A stretch of DNA of 64,000 bases from DASTCZ01 sp963704455 (GTDB taxonomy: Bacteria; Acidobacteriota; Terriglobia; Acidiferrales; UBA7541), in assembly GCA_963704455.1 (NCBI GenBank), contig OY969905.1, forward strand, positions 3,348,001 to 3,412,000. The letters are read 5' to 3'. This document shows positions 16,680-25,036 of this stretch, one piece after another (the first letter of the stretch is position 1; each line of letters begins with the position of its first letter). A program made the position numbers and the translations under genes. Below the pieces are notes generated by a model, which was given only the letters and a program-made list of their open reading frames with translations, did no database searches and was not told the DNA's origin.

Positions 16680-17912
16680 ATGCTCCCACAAAGTGACGCC
16701 CGCAGCCGCGCGAGCAATGCCGCACGTTTCATTGCGAGCCTCTTCCTTTTGGCGCTACTTTCTTTTGCAATACCTGTTTCCGCGCGGCAGCAAGCCACGA
16801 GCGCGCCAAAGCAGGCCAAACCTCAACAGCTCGACAAAGACATCGAATACGTTCGCGACCCGGAGACCGGTGAATTGCGCGTGGTTCCGAAGCGCCCCGC
16901 GCCGAATGCCGCTCCAACAGACGCTATGCACAGCGGTTTCGCGATTCGTTCGCGCGTGAATCTCGTCGAAGTCAGTTGCTCTGTGATACCCACCGCCGGT
17001 GAGCCGCTGCTGAATCTAAGTCGCGAGGATTTTCAATTGTCGGCAGACGGAGTGCCGCAGCCGCTTTCGCATTTCGACACTTCAACGGAGCCGGCGCACA
17101 TCGCGCTGGTGCTTGACGCCAGCCCAAGCGAGTTCCACTCCCTTTCGGAAATGAAATCCGCCGCGCGTGCGCTTGCGAGCGAACTTTCACCGCGCGACGA
17201 AGTTGCGGTCGTTGCCTTCGCGGGACATCCGCACCTGCTGCTGCCGTTCTCCACCGACCGCAAACAATTGGAGACTTCGCTCGGCAGCATCGAACTGCTT
17301 CGCGCCGTGGAAGAGACCGGCTCAAACATTTATGGCTCGGTCTATCTGACGGCTCAGCGGATTTTCACCGGCCCGCACGCGCCCATGGGCCGCAAGGCTA
17401 TCGTGCTTCTTACGGATGGCCAGGATAGCGGCCTGGCCTTGAACTGGAATCCCGCCAGCATGTTTCCGCGGAGGGATGGCAAGGCAAATTATTTGACCTT
17501 TGAGGACGTCGTCCGCGAGCTTGCGACCACGGGCATCGAAGTCTTCGTGGTTTCAACGGAGAACCGCCCCGCGAATGTAACGGAGGCGTGGCTCGCGGCT
17601 CACAGCAAGATGACGATCATTTCCGACGCGTCTCGCACCATGGGAATTCCGGCTTACACTGCGTTCCTGGCTGAATTTGTCCGGCGTGCGGGAGGGCAGC
17701 TTTATTTTCTCCGCGAAATCGGCACGCTTAGCGACGTCTACCGCAGAATCGCCGTTGCGCTGCGCACGGAATACACGCTGGGATTTTATCCAAGCGCGCC
17801 CGCGAGCGTCCACGGCTGGCATTCCGTCGCCGTCCAGTTCAGTAAGCCGGAGGCGCAGCCGGGCGCGCGGCTCGATTGCCGCCCCAACTATTACATTCCC
17901 GCGGGGCAATAG
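16680..17912 (+). CDS. Secreted VWFA-related domain protein
   Basis: I take the ATG at 16,680 rather than a TTG five codons earlier. Residues about 15-35 are a signal peptide (FIASLFLLALLSFAIPVSA). A von Willebrand A fold follows: the MIDAS motif DASPS in HIALVLDASPSEFHS, a threonine/aspartate-bearing LLTDGQDSG, and a C-terminal part ending TEYTLGFYPSAP. This corresponds to the acidobacterial VWFA-related family, whose role is unknown; VWA domains bind protein partners through a metal ion. The N-terminal mature part has a RDPETGELRVVPK stretch. Probably periplasmic or surface exposed. Confidence 0.85.
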   Translation: MLPQSDARSRASNAARFIASLFLLALLSFAIPVSARQQATSAPKQAKPQQLDKDIEYVRDPETGELRVVPKRPAPNAAPTDAMHSGFAIRSRVNLVEVSCSVIPTAGEPLLNLSREDFQLSADGVPQPLSHFDTSTEPAHIALVLDASPSEFHSLSEMKSAARALASELSPRDEVAVVAFAGHPHLLLPFSTDRKQLETSLGSIELLRAVEETGSNIYGSVYLTAQRIFTGPHAPMGRKAIVLLTDGQDSGLALNWNPASMFPRRDGKANYLTFEDVVRELATTGIEVFVVSTENRPANVTEAWLAAHSKMTIISDASRTMGIPAYTAFLAEFVRRAGGQLYFLREIGTLSDVYRRIAVALRTEYTLGFYPSAPASVHGWHSVAVQFSKPEAQPGARLDCRPNYYIPAGQ

Positions 17913-18021
17913 ATATTGGTCGTTGCAGCGACGGCCCCGCTCTTGCGGCCATGGTTTTCTTTTCGCGCGCCGGCAACGCATTACCGGCAATGCCTTACAA
18001 TGCATCCCGTATAAAACCCCT

Positions 18022-18891
18022 ATGATTCGCCGCCGCAAATTCCGCCTGCGTCTGCCGTCCCGCACACTCGTGCTCGGCGAGCGCACGCTCGTCATGGGCG
18101 TGCTCAACGTGACGCCCGATAGCTTCAGCGATGGCGGCGCATTCTTCAACCCAGAAATCGCTGTCGCCCGCGCGCTCGAAATCGAAAAGGCCGGCGCGGA
18201 CATCCTCGACATCGGTGGCGAATCCACGCGGCCTGGCGCCGCGGCAATCTCCGTTGATGAGGAACTCGGCCGCGTGATGCCGGTGCTCAACGCGCTGCGC
18301 GGACGCTTGGGCATTCCCATTTCCATTGACACGCGGAAAGCCGCCGTCGCGGAAGCCGCCGTCGCCGCCGGCGCGGAGATCATCAATGACGTGAGCGCTT
18401 TGCGATTCGATCCCGCGCTCGGCGAAACCGCGCGCCGCCGCCGTGTACCCATTATCTTGATGCACATGCGCGGCGAGCCGATGACCATGCAGAAGCAGCG
18501 CTTCGCGCGAAATGTTTTTCGAGACGTAACCTCCGGCCTCCGCGCCGCAATTGCCCGCGCTCGCCGCGCGCGCATCGCCAAATCTCTAATCGTGCTCGAT
18601 CCCGGCATCGGCTTCGGCAAAAGCTATCGCCAGAATTTCGAGTTGCTCGCGCATCTGCCGCGCTTAGCCGCGCTCGGCTATCCGCTCCTCGTCGGCACAT
18701 CGCGCAAAGCGTTTCTGGGCGCGGCTCTCGGCAGCGCGGCATCGCCGGCGCCGGCGGAGAGACGCATCTGGGCCACGGCCGCCACCGTGACCTCGGCAAT
18801 CTTGAATGGCGCGCACATCGTGCGCGTCCATGACGTAGCCGAGATGACTCAAGTGGCGCGCATCGCCGATGCCGTTGCCGCTGAGCTTTAA
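18022..18891 (+). CDS. folP: Dihydropteroate synthase
   Basis: 289 residues from the ATG at 18,022; a frame extending to 17,677 overlaps the VWA gene and is not used. The enzyme joins 4-aminobenzoate to the pterin diphosphate in folate synthesis, the target of sulfonamides. Motifs: MGVLNVTPDSFSDGG (about 27-41), DIGGESTRPGA, ISIDTRKAAVAEAA, INDVSALRFD, ILMHMRG, LDPGIGFGKS and VGTSRKAFLG. A basic N-terminal extension (MIRRRKFRLRLPSR) precedes the barrel. No good Shine-Dalgarno is visible. The window contains no other folate gene. Confidence 0.95.
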   Translation: MIRRRKFRLRLPSRTLVLGERTLVMGVLNVTPDSFSDGGAFFNPEIAVARALEIEKAGADILDIGGESTRPGAAAISVDEELGRVMPVLNALRGRLGIPISIDTRKAAVAEAAVAAGAEIINDVSALRFDPALGETARRRRVPIILMHMRGEPMTMQKQRFARNVFRDVTSGLRAAIARARRARIAKSLIVLDPGIGFGKSYRQNFELLAHLPRLAALGYPLLVGTSRKAFLGAALGSAASPAPAERRIWATAATVTSAILNGAHIVRVHDVAEMTQVARIADAVAAEL

Positions 18892-18976
18892 TCCGCCCCA
18901 CGCCGCAAGTACAGTGTGTTTCTAAACAGCAGGTATTGACGCCGGGGGTTCGCCGCCAACCCCCAAGCTATAATGA

Positions 18977-19522
18977 ATGGAGATGAAGCCCGCACTCCAT
19001 TCGCCTTCGCAGACTGCGCATTCAGCTACTGGCGGCCGCGTTCTTGCGATTGATTACGGCCGCAAGCGCTTCGGACTCGCGATTTCCGACGAACTGGGCG
19101 TGACTTCGCGTCCTCTCACTACGCTCTTGCGCACGAACCGCCGCGACGATCTCCGCCGTCTTCGCCTGCTCGCTCGTGAAAATGGAGTGGGCCACATCGT
19201 TGTCGGACTGCCTTTGCGTCTCGATGGCGCCGAAGGCGAAATGGCCTCTGAGGCAGTGCGCTTTGCCAAGCGGTTGTCGCAACATCTCGGTCTGCCCGTC
19301 GAAATGGCGGACGAGCGCCTGACCTCTTGGGAGGCCGAGGCGCTCCAAAATGAAACAAATGCAAAAAGTGCGCGCCGCCACACCTGCCTGAAGCCAGCCG
19401 GTCGCCCAACCCATGACGATGTAGCTGCGGCAATCATTCTTCGTGACTATCTCTCCACACGGCCGAATCCCTCCCGACGGACGCCTCGGGGCGACAAACC
19501 GCGCAGGCGGGGTGGAAACTGA
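18977..19522 (+). CDS. ruvX: RuvX/YqgF-type putative pre-16S rRNA nuclease
   Basis: 181 residues. RNase H-like fold: VLAIDYGRKRFGLAISDELG with the first Asp near residue 26, HIVVGLPLRLDG, DERLTSWEA with the acidic pair, and HDDVAAAIILRDYL with the last Asp. Members trim the 5' end of 16S rRNA; a Holliday-junction role was proposed earlier. The last 20 residues are a basic, proline-rich tail. Three in-frame ATGs lie at 18,973-18,983 in two frames; 18,977 gives MEMKPALH. The stop is one base before the mltG ATG, and the neighbourhood ruvX-mltG is widely conserved. Confidence 0.92.
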   Translation: MEMKPALHSPSQTAHSATGGRVLAIDYGRKRFGLAISDELGVTSRPLTTLLRTNRRDDLRRLRLLARENGVGHIVVGLPLRLDGAEGEMASEAVRFAKRLSQHLGLPVEMADERLTSWEAEALQNETNAKSARRHTCLKPAGRPTHDDVAAAIILRDYLSTRPNPSRRTPRGDKPRRRGGN

Positions 19523-19523
19523 T

Positions 19524-20762
19524 ATGAATCGCGCGTTCGTTAAGGATTCGCTCTCACTGGTCGCTGTCGCCAACAATGATTGGCACGCGATTGTCCTGCG
19601 AGCACTCCCACTTGTGATCTTGATCGGAATTTTTGCCTTCATGCTGGGCCTCATGCGGGCAGGAGGCAACAGAGCGTCCGGCCGCGCGAAGTCTTCCGCG
19701 CTCCTCATCGCTTCACTCTTGCTGCTCGCCGTCGGCGCCGCCGGCGGATGGCTCGCTTATTCGCTCTATCAGCACTTCCAAGGGTTTCAAGCTCCCGGCG
19801 TTTTCGTAGACATTCCGAAGGGCGCCTCAGCCCGCGGAATTGGCCGCATTCTCGCGTCACAGGGAGTTATTCGCAGTTCGTACGCCTTCGCATTGCTGGC
19901 TCGCACACGCCCGCAGGCCAAGCTCGAAGCTGGCGAATACTTCTTTGACCGGCCCGTCACGGCCATCGAGGTATTTGACACCATCGCCGCGGGCCGCATT
20001 TTTGAGATATCCGTTACAGTGCCCGAAGGCTTCAACACACTCCAAATCGCCGCGCTGCTCGAGGAAAAAGGTCTTGTCGCGCGCGGCGCTTTTCTCGCCG
20101 CCGCGCAGGATGCCTCGCCGGTTCGCGACCTCGCGCCCAGCGCGCCCAGCGTTGAAGGATTTCTTTTCCCCGCAACCTATCACTTCCCGCGACACCTGAC
20201 GGCCCAGGACGCTATCGCCACGATGACTTCGCATTTTCGGACGGTGTGGAATTCGCTCGGCTCCGCGGATCCTTCTCCAAGCACGATGATTCCCGCAGGC
20301 GCGATGAGTCCCGATCAAATCTTCACACTGGCCTCGATGGTGGAAAGCGAAACGCCAAAGCCGGACGAGCGCCCCATCGTCGCCGGAGTTTTCGTAAATC
20401 GCCTGCGCCGCGGGATGCGGCTCGAATCCGACCCCACGGTCGTTTACGCATTGGAGCAGGCCGGGAAATATAGGGGCGTCCTTACCATCCCGGATCTGCG
20501 TTTCGATTCGCCCTACAACACCTATCGATACAACGGACTCCCGCCCGGGCCGATTGCCAATCCCGGCGAAGCCTCTTTACGTGCAGCGAGGGAGCCTGCT
20601 GCGGTAGACTATCTGTACTTCGTCGCGGATACTGAGGGCGGTCACTTCTTTAGTAAGACACTCGCCGAGCAAAATCAGAACGTGGCGAGGTATCATCGTC
20701 TGCTGAAGGAAAAGAATAAAAAGGAGCCCGCGCCTCCGCGCCGCGCACAAAAGCAGCCATGA
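19524..20762 (+). CDS. mltG: Endolytic murein transglycosylase MltG with extra N-terminal FtsH-like segment
   Basis: 412 residues from the ATG at 19,524, which has GGGGTGGAAACTGAT upstream. MltG cleaves nascent glycan strands and ends their polymerisation. The YceG domain is complete: LDIP-like VFVDIPKGASARGIGRIL, the catalytic Glu in LASMVESETPKPDER, NRLRRGMRLESDPTVVYAL, and YNTYRYNGLPPGPIANPG. The usual single membrane anchor is at about 58-80. Ahead of it, residues 14-58 match FtsH around TM2: NDWHAIVLRALPLVILI and MRAGGNRASGRAKSSA, about half identical to ftsH in this window. This adds a second membrane segment. An alternative start at the internal Met 44 has no ribosome site. Confidence 0.93.
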   Translation: MNRAFVKDSLSLVAVANNDWHAIVLRALPLVILIGIFAFMLGLMRAGGNRASGRAKSSALLIASLLLLAVGAAGGWLAYSLYQHFQGFQAPGVFVDIPKGASARGIGRILASQGVIRSSYAFALLARTRPQAKLEAGEYFFDRPVTAIEVFDTIAAGRIFEISVTVPEGFNTLQIAALLEEKGLVARGAFLAAAQDASPVRDLAPSAPSVEGFLFPATYHFPRHLTAQDAIATMTSHFRTVWNSLGSADPSPSTMIPAGAMSPDQIFTLASMVESETPKPDERPIVAGVFVNRLRRGMRLESDPTVVYALEQAGKYRGVLTIPDLRFDSPYNTYRYNGLPPGPIANPGEASLRAAREPAAVDYLYFVADTEGGHFFSKTLAEQNQNVARYHRLLKEKNKKEPAPPRRAQKQP

Positions 20763-21319
20763 AGGAAGCTACGCAAGCGTCAAAGAAAGCGATGATTCTG
20801 GAGGCCGCCGCTCACCTTGGCGTGAAGCAATACACCGCCGCTGAGATCGAGCAGATCCGCCGCCAGATGATCGCCCGCCACGGCCCCGCCGCCAAGACCT
20901 CGCCTGATTACATCGTCAGTGTGCTTGAAGAGGCCGGCCTCCGTGTCGCGATGTCCACCGACGCCGATAGCGAAGACCTGTACGAAGAGGAATTCCATGA
21001 CTTGCTTCATTTCTCGACTTTTGAGGAAGCGGAAGTGTGCATCATGCGGCTTGATGAATTGCTGATAAAATTCCGCGCGGAAAACGAGCGCGCGGCCGTC
21101 GAACGCGTCCTCGATGTCGCGCGGCTCGGGCGCCGCCGTGCCGAGATGATCGCTCGCAATCCTCGCGTTGATCCCGCGAAACGCGCTGAAAAAGAGGAAA
21201 TCCTGAATTGGTTCCACGTCTGGCTCGAAACCCCCGACGCATTCTTTGATTGGTTGGAATTGCGCAAGCAGTCTCCCGATTTCCGCAAACGCTTTGGCGC
21301 AAGCGCGGCCACTGCGTGA
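20759..21319 (+). CDS. Conserved-looking soluble protein of unknown function
   Basis: 186 residues, ATG overlapping the mltG stop (ATGA), so translationally coupled. The sequence is mostly helical and acidic: an N-terminal helix-turn-helix-like part (TAAEIEQIRRQMIARHG, about 26-42), a central EDLYEEEFHDLLHFSTFEEAE and a C-terminal EEILNWFHVWLETPDAFFDWLE. No cysteines other than one, no enzyme motif. I do not recognise the family. Placement between mltG and another coupled gene suggests a shared operon. Confidence 0.65.
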   Translation: MKEATQASKKAMILEAAAHLGVKQYTAAEIEQIRRQMIARHGPAAKTSPDYIVSVLEEAGLRVAMSTDADSEDLYEEEFHDLLHFSTFEEAEVCIMRLDELLIKFRAENERAAVERVLDVARLGRRRAEMIARNPRVDPAKRAEKEEILNWFHVWLETPDAFFDWLELRKQSPDFRKRFGASAATA

Positions 21320-21900
21320 GCTCCCCTCGGATGGCCCCGGATTCCGCGCCGCTTCGTTTGTTGGTTGATCCCCTCGACCTCGGGCCCGATGTGCGGGCCA
21401 TCGGCCTCGAGCTGAATGAAGAGGGAGAAGATCTTCCTGCTCGCGGGCCCGCGGCTCAAGCCGTGTGGGCCGCTGCGATTCCTGCGTTGGCTGCCGCCGA
21501 ATCCTGGGTGCTCGACTTCACGAGCCATCTCGATCGCCTTCGCGATTTTTGCGGTGCGCATGGCATCGCTATTCGCGAGGCTGCCGCCCGCAGTATCGCG
21601 ATCCCTCAGCCGGAACCTGTGAAGCTTTTGGAATTGGTCGAGCGTTTCGAATCCGAAACTTTTGGCTTCCGCGCGGGAGCGGCGGTCGCGGCCGAGGACG
21701 CGGAGCTTGAAAGCGATCTGTCGCGCCGCGGGATGGACGCTTACGATCGCGCGTTTAAGCGCTACTCGCTTTGTGGCATTTGCGATTTCGAGAACGGTTA
21801 TCTAACGCTGCTCACCGAGAAGTTCTCGTCCGCTGAAGTTTTGCGCCGACTCCGGCCGGCTCTCGCTCCGCTCGGGGCGCGTGTTGAGCGCCCGGAATAG
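21316..21900 (+). CDS. Soluble protein of unknown function
   Basis: 194 residues from the GTG that overlaps the previous stop (GTGA at 21,316); the frame is open further up but would overlap the upstream gene. It starts with a Pro/Leu-rich part (PLRLLVDPLDLGPDV), has an alanine-rich helical middle with WVLDFTSHLDRLRDFCGAHGI, and ends with CGICDFENGYLTLLTEKFSS, where a CxxC could bind metal or be redox active. The family is not recognised. Confidence 0.6.
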   Translation: MSSPRMAPDSAPLRLLVDPLDLGPDVRAIGLELNEEGEDLPARGPAAQAVWAAAIPALAAAESWVLDFTSHLDRLRDFCGAHGIAIREAAARSIAIPQPEPVKLLELVERFESETFGFRAGAAVAAEDAELESDLSRRGMDAYDRAFKRYSLCGICDFENGYLTLLTEKFSSAEVLRRLRPALAPLGARVERPE

Positions 21901-21988
21901 CGCCGGGCGAATCGCGGAAACCGGCGCGTCCGGTCGCGTTGACGCTCCTGTGAATGGTTGCTAGATTGCTGATTCTTCCTTACAAGTG

Positions 21989-22939
21989 ATGAAAACGCTG
22001 AAAACACGCGCGTATCCTTGGAGCCTCTCGCTGACGCTGCTGGCGCCTTTTGCGGTCATTGTCGCTGGCGTCGGCTGCTCGCCTGTCAGCACCGAAGTGA
22101 AAGTCCGTCCTGAAGAAATTCGCCCTGCAAAGGAAGCCGCGAGGGCCGAACTGATCTCCGCGTACAATCAGCTTTCGCGCAGCATCACGAGCATCAACGC
22201 ATCCGTGGAACTGGTCCCCACCGCGGGCTCTGCTTACAGCGGCGTGATTCAGCAATACCACGAAGTGAATGCGTTCATCCTCGCCGCAAAGCCGGCGATG
22301 ATCCGCGTAATCGGCCAGGCGCCCGTACTCGCCAAAAATGTTTTTGACATGACCAGTGACGGCCGGACTTTTCACGTTTACATTCCGTCGAAAAACAAAT
22401 TCATCGTCGGGCCCGCCGCGCTCGAGCGATCAACCGAAAAGCCCATCGAGAATCTACGCCCGCAACACATTCTCGATGCCATTTTCTGGCCCGAAATATC
22501 AGACAACCCGGCCAATACTGTTGTTATTTTTGAGGAGGCGAATGAGCCTGCAGGCCGCTATTATGTTCTTACCGTGCTTACCTCTGCTTTTCAGGAAGAG
22601 ACCGAGCGAAAAATCTGGTTTGACCGCGCCGATTTGAGTCTTTGCCGCGTCCAAATCTATGGAGCGGGAGGGCGCTTGCTTTCCGATGTCCACATGGATG
22701 CCTGGCGGACGGCAGCGCCATCAGGAATCACGCCGGGCAGCGCGGCACAGCCTCAGTTTCCGTGGCACATCGTGCTCAACCGGCCGCATGACGACTATCA
22801 ATTGGATATTCGAGTGAAAAAAATCACGCTCAACGAAGAGATCTCGCTGGATCGTTTCAAACTCGATCAGCCCAGCGGTACAGAATTGGTTCAATTAGGA
22901 AATACCGGCCCGGGTTCTCAGCCGCCAAACCAAAAATGA
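21989..22939 (+). CDS. Outer-membrane LolB/DUF4292-like lipoprotein
   Basis: 316 residues from the ATG at 21,989 (a GTG lies one codon before). The N-terminal hydrophobic stretch LTLLAPFAVIVAGVGC ends in a cysteine; the lipobox is imperfect (Gly at -3), so lipidation is likely but not certain. The mature domain has the alternating strands of LolA/LolB-type proteins (VVIFEEANEPAGRYYVLTVL, KIWFDRADLSLCRVQIYG). Such proteins bind lipid or lipoprotein in a half-barrel. Four bases overlap the next gene (ATGA), an ABC permease, so the pair probably acts together in envelope transport. Confidence 0.7.
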   Translation: MKTLKTRAYPWSLSLTLLAPFAVIVAGVGCSPVSTEVKVRPEEIRPAKEAARAELISAYNQLSRSITSINASVELVPTAGSAYSGVIQQYHEVNAFILAAKPAMIRVIGQAPVLAKNVFDMTSDGRTFHVYIPSKNKFIVGPAALERSTEKPIENLRPQHILDAIFWPEISDNPANTVVIFEEANEPAGRYYVLTVLTSAFQEETERKIWFDRADLSLCRVQIYGAGGRLLSDVHMDAWRTAAPSGITPGSAAQPQFPWHIVLNRPHDDYQLDIRVKKITLNEEISLDRFKLDQPSGTELVQLGNTGPGSQPPNQK

Positions 22940-24036
22940 TTGGCCAGCTCATTTTCCGGAACACCATCCACCGCCCGGTCCGCACATTCGTCAGCGTGGC
23001 AGCCGTCGCCGTGGAAGTGATGCTGGTTATCGTCATTGTTGGCCTCACGGGCGGCATGTTGGAAGAGGTCGGCAAACGCCTTTCGGGCGTGGGCGCGGAC
23101 ATCATGCTCCAGCCTCCCTCTTCACAAATTATTCTCGCATTCAGCGGCGCCCCGATGACCATCAAGATCGGCGCCAGGATCGAGACGATGAAGTACGTCC
23201 AGGCCGTCGCTCCCGTCTTTACTCTATTCAATTCTTCGGGGGGCATTGACACCGTTTGGGGCATTGAACCGGCCAGTTTCCGCGCCGTCTCCGGTGGCTT
23301 CGTTTTCCTCGAAGGCCACGACATAGTGGACGCGGACGACGTGCTGGTGGACGACTTTGCGGCGAAAGCCAAACACCTACAGGCCGGGCAAACCTACCGC
23401 CTTTTCGATCACGATTTTCACGTCGCGGGCATCTTTGAACACGGCAAGGGCGCGCGGATCTTCGTTTCCTTGCAGACGTTGCAAGACCTTTCCGGCGCGC
23501 GCGACAAAGCCTCTATTTTCTTGATTAAGTGCACGCGTCAGGACCACACCCCCGCCGTTATGGAGCAGATGCGTTCGGTTTTCCAGGGCTACGAAATTCA
23601 CGCCATCAAAGACATCATGTCTCTGATGACTTCCGCGAATATTCCCGGCCTGGACATTTTCATCAACGCCATGATTACGCTCGCGGTCGCCATCGGTTTT
23701 CTGGTGATTTTTCTCTCCATGTACACCACGGTCGTCGAGCGCACGCGCGAGATTGGCGTCCTCAAATCCATCGGCGCGTCCAAGGCTTATATCGTAAGGG
23801 CGCTGCTCAGTGAGACCTCGCTCATCTGCGCGGCCGGCATAATCGTCGGAATAGCTTTCAGCTATGGGGTCCGCTCGTTCATAATTTTCAAATTCCCCAC
23901 GCTGCCGATTCACATCACGCCCGATTGGATTGCCCGCGCCGCATTGATCGCAATTGTCGGCGGCCTCATCGGCGCCGCCTACCCGGCGTGGCTCGCCACT
24001 CGCAAGGACCCCGTCGAAGCGCTTTTCTACGATTGA
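22936..24036 (+). CDS. FtsX/MacB-type ABC transporter permease
   Basis: 366 residues. One N-terminal membrane helix (about 15-40), a MacB-PCD-like periplasmic domain (45-230) with GADIMLQPPSSQ, and three C-terminal helices (about 245-270, 288-315, 328-355) with ERTREIGVLKSIGAS between the first two, the signature of FtsX-domain permeases. These work with a MacB/LolD-type ATPase in lipoprotein extraction, drug efflux or signalling. No ATPase gene lies beside it; the next feature downstream is a REP hairpin and a RAYT gene. Confidence 0.88.
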   Translation: MIGQLIFRNTIHRPVRTFVSVAAVAVEVMLVIVIVGLTGGMLEEVGKRLSGVGADIMLQPPSSQIILAFSGAPMTIKIGARIETMKYVQAVAPVFTLFNSSGGIDTVWGIEPASFRAVSGGFVFLEGHDIVDADDVLVDDFAAKAKHLQAGQTYRLFDHDFHVAGIFEHGKGARIFVSLQTLQDLSGARDKASIFLIKCTRQDHTPAVMEQMRSVFQGYEIHAIKDIMSLMTSANIPGLDIFINAMITLAVAIGFLVIFLSMYTTVVERTREIGVLKSIGASKAYIVRALLSETSLICAAGIIVGIAFSYGVRSFIIFKFPTLPIHITPDWIARAALIAIVGGLIGAAYPAWLATRKDPVEALFYD

Positions 24037-24064
24037 GACAGGTGGCTCAAAGGTGTAGGAGGTT

Positions 24065-24116
24065 GTGGGTGCCCCACACATCGTCCGCCGCGGCGGACGT
24101 GTGGGGTTTTTGACTT
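24065..24116. repeat. REP-like hairpin, left copy
   Basis: Long palindrome: GTGGGTGCCCCACAC, then GTCCGCC-GC-GGCGGAC, then GTGTGGGG followed by TTTTTGACTT. It is mirrored at 24,677-24,720 on the other side of the RAYT gene. The hairpin plus T run could also terminate transcription from the permease gene. Confidence 0.75.
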
Positions 24117-24138
24117 CGGCTCCTATTCTTTTCATTCC

Positions 24139-24669
24139 CTATACAACAGGATCGATCGGAATCAGACCCTTCTCTCCCTTTTCATAAAACGAATAACTGC
24201 TCCAGATCCACTGCGTCGGACTCTTCACAAGTCCCCGCTTCACCGGATTGGCATGCATATAGTCCAATTTCTCCCTGCGTTTCTTTGCGCTGTGCACATT
24301 AAAGTCGTGGAACCTCGGCTGCCAGAAATGGCGCAGTTCGTTCTCACCACGCACGAAGGGCAACGATAGTTGGCCATCAGGCCCGCGTCGCCTCCTTTTC
24401 CGCAGATCACGCGATACGCGCTGCTTCAACACCTGGAGCATCGTCGAGGGTGTACCCTTCGCTGGCTCGCTGATCAGCAGATGCACGTGATTTGGCATCA
24501 CGACATACCCAACCAGAAGAAACTCGCAGCGTTCACGAATCTTTCCCAGCGCATGGACAAATCCGTTCCGCGCTCTGGCGGAGCCAAGAAGTGGCAGTCG
24601 CCGGTAACAGCTAAACGTGATGAAATGCAAATGCCCTTTCCCATAGTAGCGTTTGAGATTCTTCGGCAT
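24139..24669 (-). CDS. REP-associated tyrosine transposase (RAYT, Y1 family)
   Basis: 176 residues from the ATG at 24,669. Y1/HUH fold: GHLHFITFSCYRR at the start, the metal-binding HUH pair in VVMPNHVHLLIS (about 51-62), and the catalytic Tyr region KLDYMHANPVKRGLV near the C-terminus. RAYTs are usually single-copy domesticated enzymes that mobilise REP palindromes. Here REP-like hairpins stand on both sides in inverted orientation, the classical arrangement. Confidence 0.92.
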   Translation of the reverse strand: MPKNLKRYYGKGHLHFITFSCYRRLPLLGSARARNGFVHALGKIRERCEFLLVGYVVMPNHVHLLISEPAKGTPSTMLQVLKQRVSRDLRKRRRRGPDGQLSLPFVRGENELRHFWQPRFHDFNVHSAKKRREKLDYMHANPVKRGLVKSPTQWIWSSYSFYEKGEKGLIPIDPVV

Positions 24670-24676
24670 GATTCGT

Positions 24677-24720
24677 AAGTCAAAAACCCCACACGTAACC
24701 ACGACGTGTGGGGCACCCAC
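24677..24720. repeat. REP-like hairpin, right copy
   Basis: Reverse complement of the left copy in its outer parts (AAGTCAAAAACCCCACAC ... GTGTGGGGCACCCAC); the central loop differs (GTAACCACGAC instead of the GTCCGCC palindrome). Confidence 0.75.
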
Positions 24721-25036
24721 TCCTCCGCATTCTAACGCTCCGGTGAGATGCAACAGTGGTATTCTTCGATTGTGCGGATCATCGACAGAAACAGAGAGAG
24801 TCTATGGGCCACCCTCTATGACGTTGCCGGCTCTGTCAAGAGACACGTAGAGTTTGCGAATCGCATGCGGTTCGCTTTCTTCTTTCCTAAAAGGATCTCT
24901 TCTCTCATGCCGACCAAGGCTCGCTTGTGAATCCAACGGTGGAATTTGGTTCCACCAACCATCTATTCGATCACCGACTTCCGACCATGATTCGTTTTTC
25001 AGACGCCGCGATCACTCGCGGGAGCAAGGCGCCCAA
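24721..25036. other. Gene-free tract between REP and IS110 transposase
   Basis: A 60-codon frame from 24,748 (MQQWYSSIVRIIDRNRES...) may be a fragment of an older gene. The stretch also holds whichever end of the IS110 element lies downstream of its transposase; I cannot fix the boundary because these elements lack clear inverted repeats. Confidence 0.35.
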
